Shown piece by piece: positions 11,098-22,647 of a stretch of 64,000 bases of DNA. Location: positions 186,001-250,000 of the forward strand of contig JAJOZX010003214.1 in NCBI GenBank assembly GCA_023014485.1, read 5' to 3'. The translations under genes were made by a program, and so were the position numbers. The notes below the pieces were generated by a model. The model had not been told where the DNA came from. It saw nothing but the letters and a program-made list of their open reading frames with translations, and did no database searches. The stretch comes from Bathynomus jamesi. Taxonomy: Eukaryota > Arthropoda > Malacostraca > Isopoda > Cirolanidae. Positions within the stretch are counted from its first letter, which is position 1. The number at the start of each line of letters is the position of its first letter.

Positions 11098-14000
11098 GTA
11101 CATTCGTAATTCCCTTAGGGCTATCGAGGTTAAGTTAGATTTTCCGGCAGCGATTAATGCGATATGTGTTGAAGTTAGGGCGCGTAGTATTAGTTTTAAT
11201 TTTGTTGTTGTTTATAGACCTCCCGTTCAACCCTTCGATACAGACACTAGATTTTATTAACTTCTTGGTAACTTTATTGACAATCGGAATAGTATAATTG
11301 TCGGAGACTTTAACTGCCCTAATGTTAATTATGAGACTTTTACTGGTAATGAGGAGGGTTTGAGATTGATTGAGTTTATGGAAGATAACTTTTTACGACA
11401 GATGGTTACCGAACCAACGCGCGGTGATAATATTTTGGATTTGGTGATGACGAACGGCGAGAATATAGTCGAAGGTTTAGAAGTAGGCGAGAGTTTAGGA
11501 TGTAGTGATCATCAAATTCTTAGGTTTAAGTTATTGATAGAAAACACTAAGGATAGTAACGTAATAGAAGTCCCTGATTTTCGTAGGGCTAATTTTGATA
11601 GTTTTGCGGATAGGATGAGAGTAGTGGACTGGAATAACTTATTTATGGGTAATGACACAAATTTGCATTGGGTGGCGTTTAAAGAAAGTTTTGTGAATAT
11701 TGAAAGGGAGTTTATTCCTCGTAGGCCCAAGCGCGCTAGAAATCATGGTAGGCCCAAGTGGTGGACTAGGGAAATAGGCGAGTTCATAAACGAGCGTAAT
11801 AGAGCGTATAGACTTAATAAGCGCAATGGCACGGCAGCTAATTTTAATAGATATATCGAGCTTAGACGTCAGGTTAAAAGATCAGTTAGGAATGCTAAGC
11901 GTAATTTAGAGATACTTATAGCTGCGGATAGTAAACATAATCCAAAAAAAGTTTCTTGAATACGTCAATAATCGTAAGCCGATAAAAGATAACATAGGCC
12001 CTCTAGTGGATGTTACCGGCGCTTTGGCTTCTGACGCTCAGGCGATGGCGGGTATTTTCAATAACTTTTTTGCGACAGTTTTTACCGTAGAAGACGTAAA
12101 TAATGTCCCCGACGTGGACGATATCGTTCCATTTAGTAGCGAGACTATTTTGGATAAAATAACTGTTTACGAGGGTGAGATTACACATTATATCGATAGG
12201 CTAAAAGTTAGGAAGGCTCCAGGCCCTGACGCTTTTTATCCCAGGCATTTGAAAGACGTTATCGTAAGCCCTTTAACGAAGATTTTTAATCAGTCACTCG
12301 AAACGGGGATTATTCCTGAAGACTTCAAATTAGCTAACGTCATGCCCATTTTTAAAAAAGGCGACCGCACGGTACCTAGTAATTATAGGCCCATTAGCTT
12401 AACGTCAATTGTAGGTAAACTTTTGGAATCCGTAGTTAGGGATCGTATATCGATCACTTAGAAAGTAGAGATTTGATTAATAGTAGTCAGCATGGGTTTC
12501 GACGCCATAGATCTTGTTTAACTAATTTGTTAGAATTTTATAACGAAATAGTGCGCGAATACGATAGGCATAGAGCGGCTGACGTTATTTATTTAGATTT
12601 TAAAAAGGCGTTTGATACAGTTCCGCATAGAAGATTATTTAATTGCGAAGATTAAAGCGCACGGTATACGCGGTCAGGTAGCTAACTGGTTAGAGGAATG
12701 GCTTCGTGCTAGGAGACAGAGGGTCGTTGTTAATGGTAGTGAATCGGGGTGGTTGGATGTAGGTAGCGGTGTCCCACAGGGTTCAGTGTTAGGCCCATTG
12801 CTATTCATAATTTACATTAACGACATAGATGTAGGATTGACTAGTAACGTGTCAAAATTCGCGGACGATACTAAAATAGGCAGTAAGGTTGTTAACGAGG
12901 ATGATAGAAATAGGCTCCAAGACGATGTAAATAGGATTATGGAGTGGACGGATAAGTGGCAGATGCAATTTAACGTAGACAAACGTAAAGTTTTGCATGT
13001 AGGTTCTCGTAACAATAATTACACGTACACGATGGATGATAGAGAGTTAGCGAGCGTTGACGAGGAAGTAAATTTAGGCGTACGCGTATCTAAGGATTTA
13101 AAGGTTAGGAACCAGTGCCTGGAGTCTTGCGCAAAAGCTAATAGGATGTTAGGCTTCATAGCGCGTAATTTCGAATTTAAATCGAAGGATATTATATTGC
13201 CCCTTTACAAGTCCCTAGTCAGGCCTCATTTAGAATATGCCGTTCAGTTTTGGTGCCCGTATTTGCGCGAGGATATTGATAGGTTAGAAAGGGTTCAGCG
13301 TCGTGCCACGAAACTAATTCCGTCATTGCGCAACAAGCCTCATGAAGATAGAATTAAAGTGTTAGACTTGCATTCACTCGAAACTAGGAGATTAAGGGGG
13401 GAGCTTATTGAAGTTTTCAAAATCGTTAATAACATCGATAACGTAAATTTTGACAAACTGTTCCCTTTCGATAATAGCAATACTCGTAATAACGGATTTA
13501 AGTTGCGTGGCAGACGTTTCATTACTAATATCGCTAAAAACTTCTTTACGTTTAAAGTAATTGATAAATGGAATAATCTTCCCGCGCCAGTCGTGAACTC
13601 TACCAGCGTTAGTGTGTTTAAGAACCGTCTAGATAGGCATTTTAAAAATATCAACGTTATTTAAAATAAAAAAAAACAATTAGCAACAGGAGCTCTGGGG
13701 GTGGTGGTCGAGGATGAGTCGGTTGACGATAATGCCAGCTTGTGATATGCCAGCAAAAAATTAATAAAAAAAAAATTAGACTAACATGAACGTAGATGTA
13801 GCTCGTAGCGTAAACTAACCCACCTTTTGTTTAACTTTACCTACTTTTTTTCTTTTTCTTATCCTCTCCTTACTTGCATGTCTGTAACTCTCTTTACTTG
13901 CATGTCTGTAGTTTGCTTGGTATGACAGTGAGTTAAGACTGTGTCTGCATGGTTTGTAAGCGTTCTTATTTTACTTCTTTTCATCTTTCACCCCTTTCCT

Positions 14001-14225
14001 ATTCTCTTCGACTATTTTTCCGACTTGTCAGCAGTGGTCGGCGGATGATGATGGTGAGTCTTTTTTATCTTTTTCTGAATGAATGTTAACCCACGAGTGA
14101 TAGGTGTTGCTACTTACTTATCCCCTTATTCTCTTCTCTTAACCCCTACTCTTTCCTTTCTCTCGGGCTAACCTTAGAGTGGATCTTAGGGTCTTTGTTA
14201 GCCTTAGTTTCTGTAGATCTGTAGA
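11098..14225 (+). mobile_element. CR1-like LINE, 5'-truncated, inserted into the transposase exon
   Basis: The element begins inside the endonuclease region (translation YIRNSL) and ends after TTTGTTAGCC with two 8-bp units CTGTAGAT. Short 8-bp terminal repeats are typical of the 3' ends of CR1 elements. The host transposase exon reads in frame across the insertion if the LINE and one repeat are removed (HIRST then AKPMLKWKEM), so this was insertion into coding sequence. The 3' UTR 13665-14210 is non-coding. The copy is dead through several frameshifts. Confidence 0.85.
11360..13664 (+). pseudogene. CR1-like LINE ORF2 (endonuclease plus reverse transcriptase), frameshifted
   Basis: The endonuclease tail (IIVGDFNCPNVNYE near 11300, then TEPTRGDNILDLVMTNGE, and SDHQILRF) is followed by reverse transcriptase motifs: VRKAPGPDAFYPRHLK, ANVMPIFKKGDR, YRPISLTSIVGKLLES, QHGFRRHRSCLTNLLEF, YLDFKKAFDTVPH, SGVPQGSVLGPLLF and the catalytic FADDTKIG. 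The C-terminal domain ends in NRLDRHFKNINVI. Frameshifts occur near 11955 (A-run), 12461 and 12640, so the protein is broken into four pieces. CR1 clade is judged from the RT motifs and the 3' end. It has no RNase H. Confidence 0.85.
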
Positions 14226-14943
14226 TCTTATATGAGAGCGATTTTTCATGATTGTCACAGGCGGGGATAACTTTACATTCGACTTCCTCCACTGAGTCAT
14301 CACGAGTGAAGCCAGCTCGTCACTCACCTCTCGGATAGGGTATTTTGACCTTTGGATGTCATGAATGAGGAACTTTTCCTCCTGCAGACGAATCCCTCTC
14401 TGAAGAACTGCTCTCCAAGTCGGCACCTCGCTGGGAATGAACTCCTTCCCCTGGCCCACAACATCCGAGAGCTTTGAACCTGATATTTTCCTGGTTTTGG
14501 GGGCAGATTCGGCCATCACGTGTAGTCGGTGCTTATTCTCGCTCTTGTCCAATCTGTAACAAATTCATATCAGTATGTTTAGTGTTCTTTCGCCATAAAT
14601 ATAGACAAGGAATATAATTTTTGGTTATAATCAGGGTTGCCAACCGGCATTTTTAATTACCAAATTAACCTAAATTTGGTAATGAATATTTATTTTGGTA
14701 ATAGAAAACTGAATTTGGCATTGCAAATTTAATTTAAAATTCGTAATAATGGTGTAACATAAGCTAGACCCTTTGTCATTCAGTATCATTTAATTTTAGC
14801 GTAGGTTCATTTTTTTACTTGAAATATGCATAGGAGGTATATATAAGTATTTCTAGCAATCTTTTTTTTGTAAGAACATTTCTAAATTAAATAATTTGTG
14901 TCCATTAATCAACAAAGGTCTAATAAGGTAATTAGTGGGTGGT

Positions 14944-14945
<2 letters not shown>

Positions 14946-15007
<62 letters not shown>
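14946..15007. repeat. (CT)n microsatellite before LINE copy 1
   Basis: About 30 CT units immediately upstream of the first copy of the LINE array. Confidence 0.95.
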
Positions 15008-15008
<1 letters not shown>

Positions 15009-16088
15009 AAACTAGGACCTCCCCAAACAGTTAAACCTATTCCCCCAGCTGTCGGTCCTCCTCCCCCAGCAGTTAGTCCCCCTCCCCCAGCAGTTAGTTC
15101 AACTGCGTCGGGAAACGACTCAGGCCAGTTAGGAAAAATCACAACTTAAAATCACTGAAAACTGTGCTCTACAATGCTAGGTCAATTAGAAACAAACTAA
15201 TGGAATTTATAGCGCTTGTCAAAACTGAGAACTTTGATATCATCGGAATAACGGAATCCTGGATTCATTCTGAATCAAGGGATTTTGTAGGAGAATTTGA
15301 AATCGTAGGTTACAAAATGTTTCACAAAGATAGGAACGGAAGGGAAGGCGGCGGTGTACTTTTGTATGCTCGGGACTCCCTGCACCCGGTAAACAGTAAT
15401 ATCGTATCTGCTCATGAAATGTTGGGAATTGATCTAAACCTAAATAATAAAGTAGTGCAGCTACTTCTAGTATATAGACCACCTCACTACCCCGTTGATA
15501 AGGATGCTCAAAGGAATAGACAGGGTAGATTACAGACACTTATTCTCACTTAATGCCAATCCGACAAGAAATAATGGGTTTAAACTGGAACTAAAGACAT
15601 TTAGGACCTCTGTCTGCGGAAATTTATTTTCCTATAAAATAGTTAATATCTGGAACCAACTTCCCTCAGAGGTTGTTTCCAGTCAAAGTGTAAATGTGTT
15701 TAAAAATAGGCTAGACAAAGTACTGAATACTCTCATAGTTTAAGATTAAAACATAAGAAAACTGCAGGAGTTCGCTTGCACGGTGTCTCTGTGAGCAAGC
15801 TAAATATAGAGCTATTTATATATTCTCCACTTTCCTGTAAAATTTCCTTGGCTACTTTTCCAGGGTCAAGGTATTTTCTTCAACCTTTTTCCGTACCTGC
15901 CTCTGGCAGGGAGGGAGCGGAGGGTGGGGAGAGAGCCTTCTACTTTTCTATCCAGTTTTCTACTACTGCTAGGATAGTTGAAAGAAAAATAAACTTGTTT
16001 TATAACAGGAACCTCCCAGAGTGGACCGAAAGGTCTTTGAGGCTTCCGCTTGTCCTTGTAACTCCTTGTAACTCTCTCTCTCTCTCTT
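15008..16088 (+). mobile_element. LINE array copy 1, internally deleted, ends in (CT)n
   Basis: Translation at 15164-15510 is an AP endonuclease N-terminus (LYNARSIRNKLMEF, DIIGITESWIHS, GGGVLLYARDSL, LLLVYRPPHYPVD). At about 15507 it jumps to the extreme C-terminus of ORF2 (RNNGFKLELKTFRT, NRLDKVLNTL, ending 15743). Comparison with copy 2 shows that about 2.2 kb including the whole reverse transcriptase is missing. A 3' UTR of about 330 bp follows, ending CCTTGTAACTC and a (TC)n run at 16072-16088. It is non-functional. Confidence 0.85.
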
Positions 16089-19047
16089 TGTAGGTTACAA
16101 AATGTTTCACAAAGATAGGAACGGAAGGGAAGGCAGCGGTGTACTTTTGTATGCTCGGGACTCCCTGCACCCGGTAAACAGTAATATCGTATCTGCTCAT
16201 GAAATGTTGGGAATTGATCTAAACCTAAATAATAAAGTAGTACAGCTACTTCTAGTATATAGACCACCTCACTACCCCGTTGATAAGGATATAAACTTGT
16301 ATAACAAATTAAGCAGAATAGTGAATAATAAGATCAGTGTGATTTTTGGTGATTTTAATTGTGGTAATGTAAATTGGGAAAACAAAACAGCTGATGCTGA
16401 GGGCTCAAGACTGTTGGAATTTGCCGATAATAACTTATTAAGTCAATGGGTTGATGGTCCTACAAGGGGTACTAATAAACTAGACCTCATATTCACGAAC
16501 GAAGATGACCTAGTCTCTAACCTGACTATTGGTGAAAATTTAAGTAACAGCGACCATAATTTGATTAGGTTTGACCTCAGGGTTCCAGTTAATACACGCG
16601 AAAAGACTCGTGAAAGACTGGATTTCTCGAGAGCAAATTTTGAAAGCTTCCGAAGTAGTTTAGACACACTTGAAGTTCTAATAAGTGAGGATGTCAGTGT
16701 CACCTGGAGCTCATATAGGGATCAATTTAGAATATTACAGAACACTTTTATACCCACTAAAATGGTTTCCTTGTCAACAAAGTCACCGAAATGGTTTAAC
16801 AACGAAATTAGGAGGGCTATTACGGGAAGAAATAGAGCCTACAAACTACTTAAGTCGCATTTCAACTACACATTCAGAAAACTATATAAACCTACGTAGG
16901 AGGGTTAAGTCCTTAATTAGATCAGCCAAACGTGATGAAGAAGCTAGAGTTGCCTCACTCTGTAAAGTTAACCCTAAAGAATTTTTTGTCCATGTTAATA
17001 GCAGAAAGCCAATTAAAAATTCTGTAGGCCCCTTAAAAGATAGAAATGGCGTACTGAAATTCGGTGATAAAAATATAGCTAATATGTTAAACGAGTTCTT
17101 CTTTACAGTCTTCACGGAGGAAGACACAATAGAGGTGCCAAGTCCTCGGATTACATATGACGGTGACCATCCCGTAGAGACCATAAGTTTTACGAGAAAT
17201 GAGGTACAGCAATTAATTGATAAGATGAACAAATACAAATCATCTGGCCCCGACTTATTTCTTCCAAGGGTATTAAAAGAGGTTAGCCACAATGTTGTTG
17301 ACGACTTAGTAACCATATTCAAACAATCAATCGAGTTAGGGAAAGTTCCAACCGACTGGAAGTTAGCAAATGTAACACCAATCTTTAAAAAGGGTGATAG
17401 GGAAAATCCTTGTAATTATCGCCCGATCAGGTTAACATCAGTTGTCGGCAAACTGTTGGAATCCATCATTACAAAACGTATTGTGTATCACCTTGAATCT
17501 AACAATCTAATTTTTTATTCTCAACATGGATTTAGGCGACATAGATCCTGTCTGACAAACCTGTTAGAGTTTTTCCATAATATGCATACACTGTACGATG
17601 CAAGTAGGGCAATAGATATAGTGTATCTCGACTTTCAAAAAGCCTTTGACAAAGTCCCTCACGCTAGATTGATAGCTAAAGTCAAAGGACTAGGAATCAC
17701 CGGGCTCGTTTCCAACTGGATTGAGGATTGGTTAAAAGATAGAAAGCAGAGAGTGGTAATAAATGGAGCGGCTTCGGAGTGGGCGCCCGTCACCAGTGGT
17801 GTCCCACAGGGTTCCGTTCTGGGTCCTTTACTTTTTATCATCTATATTAACGATATAGACGTCGGGCTTCTAAGTGCAATCTCCAAATTTGCAGACGATA
17901 CGAAATTAGGAAGTAGTGTAGGTACTGAGGAGGGCGTAAGAACGCTTCAGAACGATCTTGACAGGTTGGGCGAATGGTCTGCTACTTGGCAGATGCCATT
18001 CAACTTGGACAAATGTAAGGTAATGCACATAGGTTATAAAAACCCGAAGACCGATTACTCTCTCTTGGGAAGGAACTTGACTGAGACCGATCTAGAGAAA
18101 GACTTAGGAGTCTATATCAGCAACGATCTGAAACCGTCGAAGCACTGTGCAGAAGTCGAAAAGAGGGCCTTAAAATTATTAGGTTATATTAAAAGACAGT
18201 TCCAGTTTCGGAACAAAGAGACTGCAATGTCTCTTTATAATTCTCTAGTTAGACCTAAACTGGAATACTGTGCGCAGTTTTGGTCTCCATTCCTCAGGAA
18301 GGACATAGAAAGGTTAGAAAGAGTACAAGCAAGGGCTACAAAATTGATCCCTTCAATGAGAATGCAAAGCTACCAACGGAGATTGGAGCGCCTAAATCTG
18401 TTTAGCTCAGAGACGAGGAGGTTGCGGGGTCAGCTTATTCAAGTCTTCAAGATTCTCAAAGGAATAGACAGGGTAGATTACAGAAACTTATTCTCACTTA
18501 ATGCCATCCGACAAGAAATAATGGGTTTAAACTGGAACTAAAGACATTTAGGACCTCTGTCTGCGGAAATTTATTTTCCTATAAAATAGTTAATATCTGG
18601 AACCAACTTCCCTCAGAGGTTGTTTCCAGTCAAAGTCAAAGTGTAAATGTGTTTAAAAATAGGCTAGACAAAGTACTGAATACTCTCATAGTTTAAGATT
18701 AAAACATAAGAAAACTCTGCAGGAGTTCGCTTGCACGGTGTCTCTGTGAGCAAGCTAAATACAGAGCTATTTATATATTCTCCACTTTCCTGTAAAATTT
18801 CCTTGGCTACTTTTCCAGGGTCAAGGTATTTTCTTCAACCTTTTTCCGTACCTGCCTCTGGCAGGGAGGGAGCGGAGGGTGGAGAGAGAGCCTTCTACTT
18901 TTCTATCCAGTTTTCTACTACTGCTAGGATAGTTGAAAGAAAAATAAACTTTTAATAACAGGAACCATCCAGAGTGGACCCAAAGGTCTTTGAGGCTTCC
19001 TCTTGTCCTTGTAACTCCTTGTAACTCTCTCTCTCTCTCTCTCTCTC
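16089..19047 (+). mobile_element. LINE array copy 2, 5'-truncated, nearly full ORF2, ends in (TC)n
   Basis: The copy starts abruptly at GTAGGTTACAAAATG straight after the (TC)n tail of copy 1, at the same sequence found 230 bp into copy 1. It contains the most complete ORF2 in the array (16102-18541), a 3' UTR nearly identical to that of copy 1, and ends with CCTTGTAACTC plus (TC)n at 19025-19047. Confidence 0.9.
16102..18541 (+). pseudogene. CR1-like LINE ORF2, one frameshift
   Basis: The endonuclease half (16102-16890: VIFGDFNCGNVNWE, DGPTRGTNKLDLIFTNED, SDHNLIRFDL) is separated by a +1 shift near 16885 from a long reverse transcriptase frame ending at 18541. RT motifs: YKSSGPDLFLPRVLKEV, NVTPIFKKGDRENP, YRPIRLTSVVGKLLES, QHGFRRHRSCLTNLLEF, YLDFQKAFDKVPH, SGVPQGSVLGPLLF and catalytic FADDTKLGSS. 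C-terminal SLVRPKLEYCAQFWSPFL and RVQARATKLIPSM follow. A second small shift near 18505 separates the last 60 codons. Apart from these it is well preserved, suggesting a fairly recent insertion. The CR1-like clade is inferred. Confidence 0.85.
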
Positions 19048-20505
19048 GGGTGAAGCGTAATAACTCGAGAGGCAGTAAGCTCGATCTCCGGCGGGCGAAC
19101 TTTGTTAGCCTCAGGGATAGCGTAGGTGAGATGGGGTTCGAGGTCGGTGGCGATGTTGAGGGAGTGTGGAGTGCATTCCGGGACGAGTTTATGGTGCTGC
19201 AGTCTGCTGCCATACCCTCAAAACCGGTCACCCCTGCTTCAACGCAGCCTAAGTGGTTCAATCGTGACATCGCTTCGGCTATCCGAAATAGGAAAGTAGC
19301 GTATAGGAGGGCGAAGGCCAATCGTTCCCATGAGAACACTAAAGCGTATGTCCGCCTGTGTAGGGAAGTGAAAGCGAAGGTTAGGCTAGCGAAACGTAAC
19401 GAAGAACTACGGGTGGCAAGCCTCTGCAAGGGGAACCCTAAGGAGTTCTTCAGTTATGTCCGACGCGGACATCGCTAATGTGCTTAATGAGTACTTTGCA
19501 GGAGTGTTCACCAAGGAGGATACCCGCGTCATCCCCGAGCCAGGCGTGAGTCACGAAGGTGCTGGCCTGGATAGTGTTCGATGTACAACGACAGTCGTTG
19601 CCGATATAATGGACAAACTGAGCGCGTTTAAGGCTCCTGGGCCAGACCAGTTTCTACCCAGAGTGTTACGAGAAGTGCGCGACCAGGTGGCTCCCCACCT
19701 GGCTACAGTCTTCAACAAATCGTTGGAGAAGGGCCAGGAGCCTGGTGACTGGAGGGAAGCCAATGTGACCCCTATCTTTAAGAAAGGGGATCACGAAAGT
19801 CCAGGGAACTATCGTGCCATTAGTCTCACTTCAGTTGTAGGTAAATTATTAGAGGGGATATTAGCGGATAGGATCGTTGACCATTTGGATTCCTACAAGC
19901 TGCTTGGGGACTCCCAACATGGGTTTAGACGGCATAGGTCGTGTCTCACCAACTTGCTTGAGTTTTTCCACGTCATGTTGAGTGAGTATGATAAGAGTAG
20001 GGCGACTGATATACTTTATCTCGACTTTCAGAAAGCCTTTGATAAGGTACCTCACCGCCGGCTAATGGCGAAAGTGCGCGCGCTGGGTATCGGTGGGGAA
20101 ATAGGTAGGTGGATTGAAAACTGGCTGAAGAATGCCACAAAGTTAATCCCTTCCGTTAGGCATATGGGCTACAATCGACGTTTACGTGACGCGGGTTCAA
20201 AGATGTCGATTTTAGAAGCATGTTTAGTTTAAATGATAACCCAACTCGCAACAATGGTTGGAAGTTGGATTTGAAACGGTTTAGGACTAGTATGTGTGGG
20301 AATTACTTTACGTATAAGATCTGTGACACGGGGAACAGGTTACCTTCAGAAGTTGTGAACAGTTCCTCTGTGGATCAGTTCAAGAAAAGGTTAGACCAAA
20401 TCTTGCACACTATTTGAGGGTGTAGAAATTTTTCCCTGACACCCGTTGCCATTGGTACCTCCTCGGTATGGGCCGCAAGGCCTTTTGAGGTACTCTTTTC
20501 CTTGT

Positions 20506-20545
<40 letters not shown>
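19048..20545 (+). mobile_element. LINE array copy 3, diverged subfamily, ends in (CT)n
   Basis: This copy starts directly after the (TC)n tail of copy 2. It is a different and more GC-rich subfamily of the same LINE. Coding pieces: 19050-19480 (KLDLRRANFVSLRDS, QPKWFNRDIASAIRNRK, KGNPKEFFSYV), 19456-20130 (reverse transcriptase front half with FKAPGPDQFLPRVLREV, FKKGDHESPGNY, GFRRHRSCLTNLLEFF, LDFQKAFDKVPH) and, after an internal deletion near 20130 that removes the FADD catalytic region, the C-terminus (ATKLIPSVRH, then RNNGWKLDLKRFRTSM, ending 20417). The 3' end is again CCTTGTAACTC followed by (CT)n at 20508-20545. Confidence 0.85.
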
Positions 20546-20546
<1 letters not shown>

Positions 20547-21189
20547 ATTGGACACACGTGCTATCATAGACAGAAATTTACCCTATGAAAAGTTTGTGTC
20601 CATTTCGAAACGAACTTTGAATAAAGTCTTTTCTTCACAGTTATTGAAAATATTACTTAAAGTAAACAGGGAGCTTCCTTAATACTTCTTGAATGAAATT
20701 ATAGTCAAAACAAATATAATAATGGTGATTAAACTTAGGAAAATTACAAAAAACACTTACCGAAAAAAATGGCGTCCACTCACTTCTACTTCACAACGAT
20801 AACTGGCGTAATTGTTCAGAGCCATCTATTGAGAGAATGTTGAACTTCGCCTTCTGCGTCCAAATGGTTACAAAGATTCAAATGGAGTAGATTTTTTCCT
20901 TATGTACTGTATGTATGTATTAAACCTGTGTAAGAATTAAGCAAAGTTAATGTGTCTAAATGGCAACAAATTACGACAAAGGGTTAAAAATATGAGGTTG
21001 TGTTCAATTGAATATTCGGTATTTCAACATAGAACAGAAAACCGCAATTTTGAACATGATAACGCGATTTTTGGGAAAAGTTGCAGAAAAGAAACCCCTC
21101 TTAGAATTAAATTTTACATAAAAATACATATTAGCCAGAGTGAAATTCGGACTCAGAAAAGTATGATATGCCCTATTGTGCCATAGTGT

Positions 21190-22370
21190 TTTCATGCAAC
21201 ATTAAGATGGATTCCACCTCAAGAATTCCTTCCAAATTCATCTCTGTAAATATAGAAAACAATTTGATTTCTTTTTTCAATTTACTAAGAAATTTTTTAA
21301 CTTAAATTTCCAAGAATTTAATGTAAAGTTTAGGGGAAAATAAAAAATTTGGTACTTTTCCTCTTGCATCATCAGAGAAATCGCAGATCGAAGCAAAAAA
21401 GCTAAATTTAACTCTTTCAAAAAGTAAATAATATCAGTTATGAGAAATTGGTAAAGGTTTTCGCTTGTAAATTGTTTATTTTGTATTTCCTGGCAAGTTT
21501 TCACATTTTAGGCATATAAATATAATATAAATATTTCTTCAAATTCTAATCAGATAAGTTACCATTAAATGCCTTATAAGATGTTAGAGTAAGGCTTTCA
21601 GGGGCAATGATTCAAGGTCTGTTTGGGCATTTCGTTGACCTTGAATCTCCTCGACAGCTCGCCATCATCAACTCCATTTTTCCTCAGGGGGTGAAGGTTG
21701 TTCAACAGATTTCGGGAATATTGCTTGATTTAATTTTAAAGTAATTTTACTTTTCTCAATACCCGGAGCTAATTTATTTAAGACTGTATATATATAACTG
21801 TTCCTTAAATGTTGGCGTTGATTAGAGCTTGTATTTATTACTTTTTTGTGAATTAGTTCCTGGAATTTTATTATTATTATTATTTTTATTGTTATTAACA
21901 ACTCAGAAGTCAAAAGTATGTCATATAAGTAAAAGATCCGAGATTCGCGGAAACGTTACTCTGAATGGAGGAACAATGAGCATATTCTATTCAGTATTCA
22001 GGACTGTGCGTACATACTGTATATAGGCTATGTATTCAGCAGACGTTTTCTGTATTTTAAATCCATTTAAAATACCTTTATCCAATTAAGATTTGCATTT
22101 AGTGCTAACAGTATGGAAGATATATAAAATTTAAGTATTCACACCCGTAGAAAAAATAAAATTTATGATTATCGGGTTTTTTAATTTGTTACTTTCAATG
22201 ATTAATGTCATATCCATGTTGCAATGCAACAGATAACTCGGTTCTTTAACTTGGTTTTTTAACGACCAGTTTCAAATTCCTTTGCGACGTGAAACGCATT
22301 TGTAACAATATATTATTGTCATTTCTTTAAAATTTCAAAACACGGGTTATATATATATATATATAAACAA
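21190..22370. other. No gene seen
   Basis: AT-rich sequence with a short ATT-rich run at 21862-21900 and (AT)n at 22340-22363. Small open frames lack recognisable domains. Confidence 0.5.
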
Positions 22371-22470
22371 AAATGCCTTGCCAGGATTTGAACCCAGGAC
22401 CTCCTGAGCAGGAATCGAGAGCAAATACCATCACATTACGACGAGATAGGAGGTGATATGACTTGTCTGT
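22371..22470 (-). repeat. tRNA-derived SINE-like fragment
   Basis: On the minus strand the segment reads GTGATGGTATTTGCTC, then CAGGAGGTCCTGGGTTCAAA and TCCTGGCAAGGCA. It contains a box-B-like GGTTCAAATCC and a T-arm-like stem (CCTGG/CCAGG). An (AT)n tract sits at the 3' end, as in many SINE tails. It is not a clean cloverleaf, so it is not called as a tRNA gene. Confidence 0.5.
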
Positions 22471-22647
22471 TTAAACGACTTAGGAAACGCTTAACGCTTT
22501 CGCGTTCGCGTTCAGCGGTGTTTTACAATGCTAACCCTCCCGCACTCGGGCCTAAACCTATTTTGTCGACAAGGCCAAACAATCTACACTGAAAAACTAA
22601 CAACCTAACTTAACCCAACCTATATGTACGACAGATTATACTGAAAT

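Larger units (their letters stand above)
6995..20825 (-). pseudogene. Uncharacterised transposase-like gene (D-x4-NTG family), decayed
   Basis: Pieces in order on the minus strand: exon 1 20825-20761 (start MALNNYASYRCE, donor GTAAGT); exon 2 from 14553 (acceptor TTACAG, phase agrees, codon CG|A) to about 14210; continuation 11097-10379 after a LINE insertion; then 8440-6995 with one frameshift near 8270 and stops near 8016 and 7704. Features: a Cys-rich zinc domain (CEVCVCKHQIFLC, CSGCSLKAHVNFNC), a charged Lys/Glu linker, a core with GGDSINTNTGWSGGA, MLGRK and LHVNELPLRHL, and a C-terminus with HTQSCERAVQEV and ERRDGWVRA. I know similar proteins only as uncharacterised, repeated proteins of invertebrates. 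Transposase function is inferred from the repeat context, the Asp/His/Glu motifs and the flanking inverted repeats. The junction 10379/8440 is unexplained: it has a GTAAGG donor, but the phase does not fit the only acceptor, and TG(T/C)AAGG at both sides could be an insertion duplication. Confidence 0.65.
6541..21136 (-). mobile_element. Probable large DNA transposon with 102-bp inverted ends
   Basis: 6541-6642 and the reverse complement of 21035-21136 align without gaps over 102 bp with 16 mismatches (84%). Both begin GGCTAATATGTATT and end in GATTTTCTG or GGTTTTCTG. Weaker similarity (ATATCATACT, CTGRGTYC) extends outward. A single decayed gene on the minus strand starts just inside the right arm (20825) and stops just inside the left arm (6995). 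About 9 kb of the span are later LINE insertions. The exact termini and a target duplication were not found, so the two arms could instead be two independent copies of a smaller repeat. Confidence 0.6.

Noticed and set aside
22371..22470. Possible tRNA gene
   Set aside because: A box-B-like sequence is present but no consistent acceptor and anticodon stems could be drawn; an AT-rich repeat tail suits a SINE better.
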